Below, one piece after another: positions 33,236 to 46,221 of a stretch of 64,000 nt of DNA (positions are counted from its first letter, which is position 1; each line of letters starts with the position of its first letter). The stretch lies in assembly GCA_951213105.1 (NCBI GenBank), contig OX578145.1:9407691-9471690 (forward strand), read 5' to 3'. The position numbers were made by a program, and so were the translations under genes. The notes under the pieces are model-generated. The model did not search any database. It was given only the letters and a program-made list of their open reading frames with translations, and was not told where the DNA came from. This stretch comes from Amaurobius ferox. Taxonomy: Eukaryota; Arthropoda; Arachnida; Araneae; Amaurobiidae.

Positions 33236-33670
33236 AAAATATCTTTGTATCGTCACACTTAATTCGAATTTTCAAATTTTTCATTTTGATCTAGAAGCTG
33301 AGACGAATTGAATGAGACCAAAACCAATGTTCTAGCTAGTAAAGTACTAAGTAATTTTGGTATTTTTTTAATATTCCTTCGTATCGCTCCCTCCCCCCAA
33401 TTTGAAATTTTGAAGCATTAGATTTTTTCTTTGATCTAGAAATTAAAACGGATGGAATGAGAGCAGTAAAACCAAGATTCTAGCTAGAGTGGAAGTACTA
33501 AATATTGTGATATTTTTTTAATTCTCTTCGCATCGTCTCCCTAATTTGAATTTTCAAAATATTAGATTTTTTTCGTTTATTTGAAAGGTAAGACGGATCG
33601 AATAAGACCAAAATCGAGATTCTAGATAATGTGGAAATACTAAATAATTCTTTAATTTTTTAAATATAAC
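33236..33670. repeat. Three-copy tandem repeat, 130-145 bp units
   Basis: Three successive units each contain AATTTGAA/TTCAAA, GATCTAGAA or its relic, AGACGGAT-GAAT-AGACCAAAA, ATTCTAGCTAG-GTGGAA-TACTAA and TATTTTTTTAAT-TTC-CATCG. Non-coding and moderately diverged. Confidence 0.75.
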
Positions 33671-34232
33671 ATTTAGCAACTGATTTTGCATTAAAATTTT
33701 CCATACTGATTTTCCTTTAAAATTTACCATCCTGATTTTCCATATATAATTTAGGAGATTTATTTATTATTTTTGCGTAAAAATACTATATTAAACTTCA
33801 GAAATGTAATAACTGGAGGAAATCATAAACGAGAAGAACGGAATCAAAAAACGCGATTATATTTTCACCGATGGAAAGGTCAAAAACAAATTATCGTCTG
33901 ATCGATTTTAAAACAATGAAGCTGTGTGATATTTTTTACCTATGACTTCCAGTTAGTTCAGTTCTTTCCAGAGTTTCTTTCTAACAGATGGATTGCCGCA
34001 GCTTTTTTACAGCAACTTAGAATGACTAAATTTCCGAAAACAATTATGAATCTGTGTATTCCGGAAAAGTTCCGAAAAAATAGTTATTGTCTTATTCTTA
34101 AGGGAGTGATTATTTTCTATATCATGGAATGAAAAAAGTATGTATTAATATTAGTTATAATTTCAGTAGTTTTCTATTGCATTTTTTGAAATATTAGAAT
34201 TTTGGTTCATGATGACCACTTCCAGTATATAT
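33671..34232. other. No gene seen
   Basis: AT-rich. The 68-codon plus-strand ORF at 33926-34132 has no recognisable feature. Confidence 0.4.
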
Positions 34233-34356
34233 TTTGATCCAAATAAATGGAACACCAAAATTTCTGATGAATTTGAGCGCTTTTAATAGAACACAAACTT
34301 TATCCAGATAAATGGAACACCAAAATTTGTGATGAATGTAAACGCTTTGAATAGAA
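34233..34356. repeat. Tandem duplication of about 68 bp
   Basis: ATAAATGGAACACCAAAATTT with a following GTGATGAAT-GCGCTTT segment occurs twice in direct succession with few changes. Confidence 0.75.
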
Positions 34357-34979
34357 TTTTTTTTTATCGCGATCGCGTGGGGATATAACTAGAATATATA
34401 TTCTAAACGGTATCAAATAAATGTTTATTTATATGTATTACTTCATAAATAAATAAATGAAATCACTATGTTAGGATAAATGGTTCACAAGACAATTCCA
34501 TTTTGGCAATTTCGACTTCTGGCATCATTTAAAAATGCGCGATATTGCTAAATAGATTAATTTAATTTCTCCGAACCAATCGCCATTTTGTAGTAATGAG
34601 AAATTCTATGGAAAATAAGAGCTTTGGGAATTTAAAGAACATATTTTTACTAAACTATGGTAAACAAACGTTGAGTTAACTGCTAAATATTTTATTTAAA
34701 TAAAAGTCAAAAATATTTCAGTAAGATAATTTAAAATAAAGATCTAAAGTCAAAGAAAGTTAATAAAAAATTCTACAACTTGAAAATAAAATGGTTGACA
34801 AATGCTTTTTGAGGAACCTTTAGCTCTGGCACATAAGATGTAAACGCTCATTTTAAAGTGTATGTAATATGTAATGGTATTTATACATCAATTATCCTTA
34901 TTACCGATCAATTAGAGTGCGTATTAAGAATATTTATAAAATCCATCATTTTTACTTTTCTTGCAGTACATGATAATGT

Positions 34980-35340
34980 ATAGAAAAATATTGTAATAAG
35001 GTCAAAAATTAGAACTCTAGTTTTCGTAAGATCTACACGTTTCGGGCCTTCTAGAACACGAATCCACATTTTTAGCGTGACATCTACGTGTGTATGTCTG
35101 TATTATGCAAGTATGCACTCTAGCTGAAAAAACTATTCAATGAAATTTAATAAAATTGTGTAGGTAAGGCACTTTTGGATTAGCCTGGTTTTGATTACAT
35201 GTTAGTATATTTGTAAAATTAAATCGGGTTTTTCTTTTTCTTTGTGAAATAGCTCGAAATATTTATCAAACTCTAAAATAAAAGACTAAATATGCTGAAA
35301 TGTATTAGATGCTTACTTAATACGTAGTTTTTGATGATAG
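34980..35340 (-). repeat. Family B repeat fragment
   Basis: The inverted sequence matches parts of 25130-25700 (GATCTACACGTTT, TAGAACACGAA, CTAGCTGAAAAA-CTA and TAAAATAAAAGACTA segments). Confidence 0.55.
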
Positions 35341-35429
35341 AATGATTAAGATTAACTTCATTATTCTAGGATGAACCATTACAGAGATGTTTTGGGGAAT
35401 TTTAAGGAGCTAGTAATATTTTAAAATGC

Positions 35430-36720
35430 GTAAAGTTGCTAAATGAGATGTAAGATGTATTAAAACTGAAAAATGGCTGTAATTTCAAATAAGTATCCAT
35501 GTCAGTTTGTGGAATTAAGGGGACGGTGGACGTTGAATTTTTTTTATTTATTTATTGATTTAGAAACGTGAAAATTTGTATAAATATTCCTCTTAACATT
35601 ACTATATACAATACCATTAAATTTTATTTCAATTTTGTTATAATTTTGTATTTTTTTTTAATTTAATTTTTTTTAACGAAAATTTGAAAATGCTCCTTGC
35701 GTGCCATTTGTTCACATTTTTGATTAATTTTGCATTATGATTACTCAAAAACACATTATGAACAAATTTGGGTATTCATTTTTAAATCCCTTAGAAAGTT
35801 AATTTTTTAAAAATATTTTTCTGCATTAAAACTTAATTTTCATCATTTAATTAGGTTCTTATTCACTTTTAATTGCCTTAATAAAGTCCAATTATAAAAT
35901 TCATACCCAGTTTCATTAAAAAGTATGAGGGGTGTCTTTTTGCTATATTTCATGCATCTCAGACAAAAATTAAGACGCATGGAGCATTTTAAAAATGTAA
36001 AACCTTTGAAAATTCCGTTTCGAAAAAAATGCATTCAACCTTTTGCTTACGGGTGGGATAGCGTCAATCGCAAACGAAGAACCTCCCAAAAAGACAGGTA
36101 TTTTACATACCCTATCCCAAACAGTTCGATTCCCCTTTGCAGGCATCTGCTGCAGCAGGTGCAATGTTTCTGTCAGCGATTTCCATGGACGCCAATGCCT
36201 GCAAAGGGGGATCGAACTGTTTGGGATAGGGTATGTCAAATACCTGTATGTTTGGGAGGTTCTTCGTTTGGGATTGACGGTGTTCCACCCTTAAGCAAAT
36301 GTTAAATGTGTAAAATAATGTTATATATTAAAACTTTTTTTAGTTGATTTTTGCTCATTCATTTCAACGTCCACCGTCCCCTTAAACTCATTTTAATGAA
36401 TTAAGAAAGTGAATATGAATCTGCAAGAAAAGACATGCATTGTCCACATCGTTTTTTTCTTTAATTCTAAAATATACAATTGGTTAAAAATTAACAACAA
36501 ATAGAAGGCCAAATAATATGTATTTTAAAATGCGTAAAGTTGCTAACTGAGATGTAAGATGTATTAAAACTGCAAAAGGGCTATAATTTCAAATAAGTAC
36601 CCATGTCAGTTTGTGGAATTAAACTCAGTTTAATGAATTAAGAATATAAAAATGAATTTGAATCAGCAGGGAAAGCTGCATTGCCCACATCTTTTTTTTT
36701 TTTTTTTTTCAATTCTAAAA
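35430..36720. repeat. Tandem duplication of about 240 bp, one copy interrupted by a TTAA element
   Basis: Bases 35430-35518 plus 36382-36480 match 36530-36720, with shared ATGCGTAAAGTTGCTAA, GAGATGTAAGATGTATT, CATGTCAGTTTGTGGAATTAA and TTTAATGAATTAAGAA. The second unit is uninterrupted at TTAA (36619-36622). Confidence 0.85.
35519..36381. mobile_element. 863-bp TTAA-targeting DNA element with 19-bp terminal inverted repeats
   Basis: GGGGACGGTGGACGTTGAA (35519-35537) and its exact complement (36363-36381) form the ends. TTAA flanks both sides (35515-35518 and 36382-36385), and the neighbouring tandem copy has one TTAA and no insert, proving insertion with TTAA duplication, as for piggyBac-type elements. 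Inside is a hairpin of about 100-bp arms (about 36045-36143 and 36195-36293) around a short loop. ORFs on both strands result from the palindrome. No transposase is recognised; probably non-autonomous. Confidence 0.9.
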
Positions 36721-36889
36721 TAAACGATTGGTTAAGATTAACAACAAAATGTAGGTCAAATATTTTATACTTTTTGCATTCCTTAACATACATTCCTTAA
36801 GTAAATGCATAAGGAAAATATTGGAATTCGGTCAGAAGTTGGAATTCTGATTTTAAAAACATAGACGCACACATAGTTAAAATTTTGAT

Positions 36890-37340
36890 GTAGGCAGCAC
36901 ATGACTTTCCGTACACACTCAAACTAATTTTCTCTTTATTTCTTTAATAATTTATTAAATTGAGTTTCATGACACAATATAACCCGCATCATTATTTGAA
37001 ATGACACTGAATTTGCGTTTAATAATTTTTTTAATTCAATTTTCGTTTTCATTTGGTAACTGGACGTATTCTCAATAAAGGCGGAATAGTAAAAATACGA
37101 AAAAACTAATATATAATATATAAATAAATATCTCAAGAAACGCTGGTTCTAGGGTAATGGGGTTAGTCTTAGTCTTTTCATCGTTAAATATTACGTATAG
37201 AACAAGCAATTAATGGATACATTTGTGCGTAGTCTTTTATTTTAGGTTTTGACCAAAAAAAATTCATGTTTTTTTCCCAAAATAGTACTAAAATCTGATC
37301 AGCACCAGGGTTATTCCACGAGTGACTTATAAAAAATTTT
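36890..37340 (+). repeat. Family B repeat fragment
   Basis: Aligns with about 24880-25330 (CAGCACATGACTTTC-like start, TTCTCTTTATTTCTT, AATTTGAGTTT-like segment, ATCTCA-GAACG-TGGTTCTAG-like segment, AATGGGGTTAGTCTTA, TGCGTAGTCTTTTATTTT). Confidence 0.6.
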
Positions 37341-39639
37341 ATGAAATTGGATCTATTTTGATTTTCTTTTTCTTTTGATTTTCTATTGATTTTCTATTGA
37401 TTTTCGACATGATTCCGTTGCGTTCCCTTATACATTACCACGTATTTCAGAAAAAGTTAAAAAACATTTGTATTCGTGATTTTTCAAACAATACTTTGCT
37501 TGTAACAATACCTTGCTTTTACATATATCCTATGTATTGTAGAAAAGATAAAAAAAAAATACATTATTGGCGATGAAAGTGAAGCGCACTCTCTACGTGA
37601 ATGAAACCTTTTAAGTCTGTACCTCGTCGAAATTAATGAGATCATCGAACGGATGCAAATCTGCTCCAGGTCGATAAATTGGTGCCGATGGTAAAACTTC
37701 GTGAACTTCTGGTACTTTAAATTAATGCTTTCTTCAGTTCGTAGGTGAGTTGTTAAACGTATCATTGTCAGTATCGTCTTGTGAAAAAATGCAAATTCTA
37801 AATTCATAGTTTGTGTGTTTAAAATTAAATATAAGTGAAAAAAAGTGAGATAATTTATATACCTGATTAATATTTATGTGGAAGCTTGAATTTATTTCGT
37901 GCCTAGTTTTTCTACCATATACAATTTAATAATCTTTTATTTATGTTAAACGTATATATTGATGTTATCTAAAAGATAACTTAAACTATTTTTTTTTCTT
38001 TGAATGTGAATAACATTTATGGTTATGGGGGTTTTCTGACAGAAAAACTGAGTGTTTCGAAATTTGTAAATACTTTGTACGCTTATATCCCATATGTAAA
38101 TATTTTTTTTTGTTTTATCGAAAATAGGGTCCAAGATTATGAATATATAAAAATAATTTCAATATTTTAGTATTTTAAACCTTTTCTCAAAAACAACTCG
38201 CTCGGAGAGCTTCATATTTAAGTTTTGCCTTATTTTTCATATTTTCACTCGAAATATTTTTGAAATATAAAAGATAAATATAAATAGTAAGCGATAAAAA
38301 TATCTGTGAGAAAAATTTAATCTTTATTTTTTTTAAAAGAAGCTCGTCTAGTTTTTGAATCTTGTCAAATTGAAGGAGCATGAAAATTTGACATTTTGAA
38401 TGCAATCGAATGGTCAGAAAATCCCCCCCAAATTTTCGAATGAAATTTTAAAAAATCATCAAAAATCAGAACTTTCAATAATTATATTCATTTCCCGTGT
38501 AGTTTTTCATTATAAAATGATTGACTTAAATTTTAGAATGCTAGCATGAACCTTTCTCGAGATATTGCGCTTTTATCAAATAATTGTATATAAAAAAATT
38601 TCATAAAATTAGAAAACGTATTAACTATTGTGAAATAGGTTCGCTTTTCGTATGTAATATTATGCTATAAATTCATTATCATTCTCGGGGATCTTGTTCA
38701 TTTTAGTCATAAGAGAAGATACTCTGTGTAATAATTTCGTATTTTGACGTCTAACAATTCACGAACAGTCATTTATATATGAGAAATGCTCTACTCTACA
38801 TTTATCTGTAACGCTTGGTGATAAACTTGACGACTTTTTTAGCAAAATATCGCCAACTTTTCGGTATATTGCCTCAGGTTGATGAAAATATCGCCAAATT
38901 GATGAATGAATTAATAAAATATTTTAATATGTAGACTCTTGCTTATTGCGCATACTATCAATATTGATAAGTGTATATGTAGAGTTGCATTAAATATAAG
39001 TTATTGGGGGTACTTATAGGGGGTATGAGTTTTACAAATTGTCGTCCGCAAAAGCCCTAATGTACAATTCAACGTTAAGAAAAAATTGTGCCGTGGATAT
39101 TATACATAATTTTTTCACTATGAAAGGAGTAAATAAATTGCGTTATATAGGGAAAGTCATGTGTCGTCCACATCAAATTTTTTGATGTGTTAACATGGTG
39201 CCCATTAAATATTGATGCCAATAAAATAAAATTGAATCATGTTTTGATGGGTTCCAATTTTTGGAGCAGTGTTTTTTTTTATATAAATAATTAAAATCCA
39301 TTAGTTTTTTTTTTTTTAATATTTCGAATATTTCGTGAAAATGCTCATCATTACCTCATTTTTAATCCCCTCCCCCCACTTATCTGAAGTTCCATAATTA
39401 TCTGAAGGTCAATAATTATCTTTGTAACTCATTGCATATACCGATATGGTCTGACGAGTTCTAATTTTAAGGTTTTTGGTGAATAATTTAAACATATTAA
39501 ATTTTTTGAATTATCGAATATTTTAGGCAAATGTTCAAGTCTTAACCTCACTTGCCCAAGAATTAGCCAGTAAATCGCTGGATATTCTAACATGATCTGA
39601 ATAGTTTTAATAGTACAGATGCAAATACTAATGGGAAAA
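37341..39639. other. No confident gene; AT-rich with a possible decayed coding patch
   Basis: On the minus strand 37600-37705 reads as about 34 residues beginning VPEVHEVLPSAP and containing HPFDDLINFDE, of non-repetitive composition, after an AG that could be a splice acceptor; no partner exon was found. Elsewhere there are CTCGAGATATT-type repeat relics (38545) and AT-rich sequence. Confidence 0.35.
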
Positions 39640-40805
39640 TATATAAAGTTTTTTAACACTTAACAACAAAATTGAAAAGCGTTTATGACTTTGTTCATTC
39701 TGTCTGTCTGTCTAACTGCCGTAAAAATAACCTTATCAAAATAAAATTTTAGTATGTTGTTCAGACGGTCTCCGGGACCTATGGGAATATAAATGAATAA
39801 TATCACCCAATTGGGTTTGGATTGAACCCGGGTTGAAAAAATGAAATACATTGAACCCTATGGGACCTAATTTTTCAAACATTTTTTAAACGGATTTAAA
39901 ATTCACAAATTGCTTCGAAAGTTTTAGGAAATATTCAAATTATCCTATAAAATATATAATAAAATTTCAGTAAAATATATTCAGTAGTTTTTTAAATAAA
40001 AATTAAAATAATAATTACACATTTTATATGAAGCGATCACTAGACCATTATATGAAGAGATCACGTGACCTACTACAAAATAAAATAAGGTATCCATCTT
40101 GTGTCAAAATCGTGATTTTTAAAGTTCTTTTTAATTCATATTGAGTGTTGTATCCGTCCTAAAACCACTTTATTTTGGCTTAAATTCTGTGCATCTACAT
40201 ACTGAAACAACGCAATTACAATATATTTGAGTTTAAATGATCATCTAACTTTGATTGTTTCTATAACGAAGCCTACTTTTTACTTATGGAAAATGTAAAT
40301 AGAAAAATATGTAGAATGAGTTGTATAAGAATTGTTGCATTACTTTAACGCAAAATTATTTAGCTCATGGAGTCTGAAATATAGCTGATATGAATGAAAT
40401 ATTCATTGATTTTACAGAGAGAAGAACGATTTTTTTCGATGAAGTTTGAAGCATAGAGTTTAATTACTTGTGTCTCCATGGTCTTAAGTTTTTAAATAAA
40501 ATAAATTATTATAGCACTGTGATGAATGAAATGAATAGAAAAATGTTTATGAATGAAATGCTGCTTTTATAGAGAGAACCAGGCGTGTTATATTTCGGAT
40601 GACGTCATTTAAATAAATTTCATTTGTTTTCGATGAAGTTTTCAAAAATAATAAATTATTGTAGTATTGTGATAATTTTAAAAATATTACCGAGGAAGGT
40701 ATCGCATTTTAGAGATGTTTAAATAAAATTGCATTGAAGTTGGAAAGTGTTACATAATCAATGCTTTATGTATATGATTGATCTTTCTTGTTTTTATTTA
40801 AAATA
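39640..40805 (+). repeat. Family A repeat, copy 2
   Basis: Starts AACACTTAACAACAAAATTG, passes TCATTCTGTCTGTCTGTC and GGGACCTATGGGAATATAAAT, and ends GAAGTTGGAAAGTGT with ATCAATGC and TGATTGATC. It is collinear with copy 3 over its whole length (including GCGATCAC-GACC and ATTACCGAGGAA-GTATCGCATTTTAGAGATG). No coding capacity. Confidence 0.85.
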
Positions 40806-42880
40806 AAATATTAATTTTGAGTTAAATTAAGTATAGATATTATTTTTCATAATTTTCATTTCCTGTAAAATAGAATTATACTCTTAACCTAATAATTTAA
40901 CTCAATCTATAAAATATTTTTAGTTCAAAAATGGTTTTTGCTTTCTAACAATTTTTTGAAGAATGCAATTTTTCTCACCTGTTTTAATTTCTTAAAGATG
41001 TCTTCTTGGATATGCATGAAAGGATTGATTGGAATTTCTAAGAAATTGGTATTTATTTAGGATTGATGCACTGTTTTTAGTAACTAATATGTAATGGAAA
41101 AGTATTGTGTAGGGGGGGGGGGTGATTATCTCAATGATTTTGGTGCATCGACACGTTTTGAGTATCCCATAGTAAGATTTTGTTTCTTTAATTTATAATT
41201 GTTATCTTGTAACTCGAAATTTATTAATCTGTAAGGAGGACCATTTATTTTAAACATCTTTGCAATATATTGTAAATCATATTATATTAATATTTGCAGT
41301 CAATTTATTTTGTCTTTGGATTTTAGACAATTTTAGTAATTAAAATTTTAACTTGTCTGTTTAAAAATGATTTAAAATGGCATATTTAATTTTTCAAATA
41401 TTTAACTTTGTGGACTTTTGCAATATTTAAAGACTTAAGTATGTTTGTTTATAAAACTAAAATATGTTTGTAAATACATTGTAAATAACAAATAAGTTGC
41501 TATTTTATTTTTCAAAGAAAAAACGAAAATTCAAAGTGCACAACTTATAATAAAAAAGTTGGCTTCAGTGTTTTCAAGCAGCTTTATGGGTTTATTAAAT
41601 TAAAACAAGTTAACTTTCACTGAAAAATCAGCTACCAATATTAAACGCTACTGATATTAAACATTCCTATAAAAATTCGCTCAAACTGCTGTTTAAATGC
41701 ATATGAAAAATAAAAGCATTTTTAAGGTTGAAAAAGGTGTAAACCGATTTTAAAGGCAGAAGAGCACAAGTGATAACAAAGGCAAGAGCGTGTTTTTAAA
41801 AAAGAAAACAGTTGTGTCACGTTACCCAGAATAATAATTGTTAGCAAATAAAAATTCAAAAAATTAAGGAGAAAAAATTAGGGGGGAGGACCAAGAACTG
41901 TGGAAAGATGCCATCAGTGACGCTGCTCACCGTGGTTGCTGATTCTTTGAAAACATGAACGGCCCGCTTCATCAACTGCACATCTTTATCACAACACAAG
42001 CATTTATCTTTTATGTAGACAGTTTTATGGGAATACTAAAAATTAGCAGATGTACTCAATTCTTAGCTGGTGAAAAAACACTCAATGCAACAGTTCTAAA
42101 TTTCTGCTTTATTTACAAAGATTCTTACAGATTCAAAACTTTTTCACCGAAGACCCAGAATTCGAGTTGCTTCCGAGGACTTTTGTGACATTTAGGAGTA
42201 CACTTCTATATATGATGGTCTAACGGCATATGTGCATTATAAAAATACTAATTGTTATCGTTTCTACATGAATTTTACTTTATTTGATGCAGAAAATTCG
42301 TAAATATTGACAGATATTGTGTTACAAGAGAATATAAATTATTCTCAAATTATTCGATTTTAATATTTAGTATTAAAATTTTTTGACAAAAATAATAATA
42401 AAATTATTATAGTAAAATAATTATAGTAGAAAATAATATAATAGAATAAACACTTGCTAAGATAATTTTTAGAATGGTAACTACTTAATATTATAGGGTA
42501 CATTAGGGTATACTACAATTTTATGGTAACAGATATTAAGAAAATTCCTGAAATGTTAGAAATTGTTGTTCTCTTGGCTGGACATCTGTTATTAGCTAAT
42601 ATTTGTAAACAATTTCGACTAAGTTCAAATTATTACATGCAATGTTTATTTAATGTTTGCAATGAAATTAATTTCATAGTAGTGATTAATCCATTTTTAA
42701 TGTTTGCATCCATCTGTTACCAACTTTACATCTACTTTGGAAAAATACCCGCCAGTCTTCTGCTAGATTACAAGTCTCAAAACGATGTATCAATACTTAA
42801 AGGAGGGATAAAAATATGTTCTCGTATAAAGTATTCGATTCTTTCGGCTTTCTAACAGAAGCCATTCATTCTCGTATCAA
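40806..42880. other. No gene seen
   Basis: Very AT-rich with a G run at 41113-41122. Short ORFs (plus 41955-42188 and 42523-42855) have no recognisable domain. Confidence 0.4.
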
Positions 42881-43250
42881 CAACAAACACGCTGCTAACA
42901 CAGTCATTCCTCACCTCCTTGTGGAAGTTGTAGTACTTGAGAGAGAAAAACATGCGTTCCTCTTAGGACATGCCGACAGCATACCGATTGGCTATCATAC
43001 CGCATGAGTTCGGGCTCACTTTCGAAGGATTATCTACCCTCCAGATGAATGGTCGGATTAAAGGGGCGGCGAAATGTGGAAGGGGGGGGGAATCTATTGA
43101 ACCCTGTCCTCCCCCCTTCGGCAAGTTCATAAGGATTTTGTGAATGTGTGGACGGTCAAGTGTTGTTTCCATTCTGCTTCTGAAGAGCTCTGAAAGTAAT
43201 CCCTGAGACGTACCGCAATCGTAACGGAGTGCAGTCAAGGGATTTTAAGG
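42881..43250. other. Moderately GC-rich patch of unknown nature
   Basis: Higher G+C than its surroundings, with overlapping ORFs on both strands (plus 42816-43007, minus 42963-43238). None is recognisable. It may be an unclassified repeat or a stray exon. Confidence 0.3.
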
Positions 43251-44339
43251 AGTTTTCTGTAAATTTTTGTCAGATTCACCAAAACAGTAATTCGCGGAAA
43301 TTTTTTTTAAGAAATGCCGTATTTTCTTCTAATTCTTCTTTCTAAAGTGCCTGTGTTAAATATCAACAGTGTCATAAAAATAGAAAAATCTGTTATCATT
43401 GTTATCACTATCTATCTACATCTTTCACTAATCCATAAAAAATGTCGATATACACTTTGTTAACATATAATCCATATCAAACACAGCATAAATAAACCCA
43501 GAACATCATGAAATTGAATTAAAAAATTAAAAAAAGAATAGTAAATGTTTAGCTCTTTAAAAAAAATTATAATTTGGTAGATTAAATTTCATGAATATGC
43601 AAAGCTTTCAGAAACATTGATAATCATCGTAAATGACAGCCGTAATGGAGATAAATTTAGTAAGTTTTTTCAAATGGAAACATTTTAATGATTTTTGTCT
43701 CTTTCGTTGTTTCATCCTCTCTTTAGTTTTTGTTATGCTATCGAAAGCCAATTATGTCCTGGTTTATGACGAATTTAATTTTAGATGGTGCACACGCGCA
43801 TTTAGAAAAGTAAAAAGAAAAAGTTTACAGATGTTACCTGAATAGAGGAGAATGTAGACTCTTTTAAAGTTCTGAAATTCACTAAAGACAGGACCAAATA
43901 TCTTTGAACATACTGAATTTTGAATAATAAAAGTAAAAAAAGTAGATACTCTAAGATTTCCTAGAAAATTCATAAATTGGACTCGATAAACTCTCATGTA
44001 AGAGAAAATTGTTTATAATTCATTTTCCTTATACTGAATCAGTGCTGATATAAGGAATATTGTCAAAATATTTTAGATACACGAAGATAATGGCCTTTTA
44101 AGCGACTAACATAAAATAAGAAAAAAAAAAGTTTAAATTCAGTGAAATTTGTCAGTAAATAATTAGGCTCTAGTTTTAAACATTAACACTTAAACAAGGA
44201 AACAAAAGACATTCTTACCCATATTTTGGCATATCGTTGAATTGTTAATTTTACAAGCATGCCAAATTTGGCCACTAAATATAAAGAACTTTTAATTAAA
44301 TGAGTATAATGAGATATGTTTAATCTGCCCCATTTTTTT

Positions 44340-44344
<5 letters not shown>
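43251..44344. other. No gene seen
   Basis: AT-rich sequence; short ORFs only. Confidence 0.45.

Positions 44345-44370
<26 letters not shown>
44345..44370. repeat. (GT)n microsatellite
   Basis: Thirteen GT units following a T run. Confidence 0.95.
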
Positions 44371-44430
44371 TACCAAAAAGTTTAAAATGTTTCTTCTGAA
44401 TTAAATTAAGCCTTTTCTTTCTGATTTTAA

Positions 44431-45715
44431 TTGTTTTAACACTTTACAACATAGTTGAAAAGTGCTTATGACTTTGTTCATTCTGTCTGTATGTATGTCT
44501 GTCTGCCCGTTAGCACGATAACTGTCGTAAAAATGAATGACTTTATCAAAATAAAATTTTAGTATGTTGATCAGATGGTCTGTGGGACCTATGGGAATAT
44601 AAATAAATAATATCACCCAATTAGTTTTGGATTGAACTCGGGTTGAAAAAATGAAATATATTGAACCCTATGGGACCTAATTTTTCAAACATTTTGTAAG
44701 CGAATTTAAATTCAGAAATTGCTTCGAAAGTTTTAGGAAATATTCAAATTATCCTATAAAATATATAAAAAAGTGTCAGCAAAATATATTCGGTAGTTTT
44801 TTAAATAAAAATTAAAATAATAATTACACCCTTTATAAGAAGCGATCACGTGACCCACTTCAAAATAAAATATCGTATCCATCTTGTGTCAAAATCGTCA
44901 TTTTTAAAATTCTTTTAAATTCATATTGAATGTTGTATCCGTCCTAAAACCGCTTTATTTTTGCTTAAATACTGGGCATTTACATACTGAAACAACGGAA
45001 TTACAATATATTTGAGTTTAACTGATTATCAAACTTTGATTATTTCTACAACGAAGCCTAATTTTCACTTATAGAAAATGTAAACACCGAAAGATGTAGC
45101 ATGAGTTGTATAAGAATTGCTGAATTTCTTTAAAGCAAAATTATTTAGCTCATGGAGTTTGCAATATAGCTGATATGAATGAAATATTCATTGTTTTACA
45201 CAGAGAACCCAGATGAGTTTTTCAATGAAGTTTTAAGCATAGAGTTAAATTACTTGTACCTCCATGGTTTTAAGTTTTCAAATAAAATAAATTATTATAG
45301 TATTGTGATGAATGAAAGGATTGGGAAAACGTTTATGAATGAAATGCTGCTTTTATATAGAGGCGATTTATACTTCGATGACGTCATTTGAATAAAGTTC
45401 ATTTGTTTTCGATGAAATTTTCAAATATTATTGTAGTATTATGATAATTTTAAAAATATTACCGAGGAATGTATCGCATTTTAGAGATGTTTAAACCAGG
45501 CAATTTATATTTCAATGCCGTCATTTGAATGAAGTTCATTTTTTTCGATGAAGGTTTAAGTTTTCAAATATAATAAATTAATGTAGTAGTTATAATTTTT
45601 AAAATATTACCGAGGAATATATCGCATTTTAGAGATTTTTAAATGAAATTGCATTGAAGTTGGAAAGTGTTTCATAATCAATGCTATATGCGTGATTGAT
45701 TCCTCTTGTTTTTTA
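44431..45715 (+). repeat. Family A repeat, copy 3
   Basis: Same order as copy 2, starting AACACTTTACAACATAGTTG and ending GAAGTTGGAAAGTGTTTC with ATCAATGC and TGATTGAT. It has an internal duplication: the TTCGATGAA to CGCATTTTAGAGAT block occurs at about 45408-45490 and again at 45546-45640. Confidence 0.85.
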
Positions 45716-46221
45716 ATTAAGCACAATAATGCAAGCATTTGCGTAATAATCATCGAATTCATTATATTGCTAATTTTAAAAATTATATTTTAAGTATTCT
45801 GTCGCTTTTTATTCACAATTTTCACGTCATTGAGATCTGTACTTTTGTCACTCGCTAAATTTATTTAAGATGCATGTATGATTTTGTTTAAGTAGACTAC
45901 CCGATATTGTATGGGTATGTATTATTCTCCGTTAAATTTTGACATTTTAAGTACATTTATTACAACAATATCGGGTATTACTTCAAAAATGTGGCCATAT
46001 GGATACTTTAAACCGTTCAGAGTGAACTTACAAGAGTAAATTTTAAAGAGTAAACTTTCAAGAATATTCCATGCATACCTAAATTTGTTTCAAAAATTAC
46101 TTTTTTTCTTTTAATATGTTTTTTCTTTTTTAAGTAAAAGTACCTTCTAAAATTTACAATTTTAAATTTTAGAATTTTTTCAATAATTTGTTAAAATATC
46201 TGATTGTTATACAACATTGCC
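45716..46221. other. No gene seen
   Basis: AT-rich with no supported feature; CCCGATATTG (about 45900) and CAATATCGGGT (about 45968) are complementary across about 70 bp. Confidence 0.4.
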
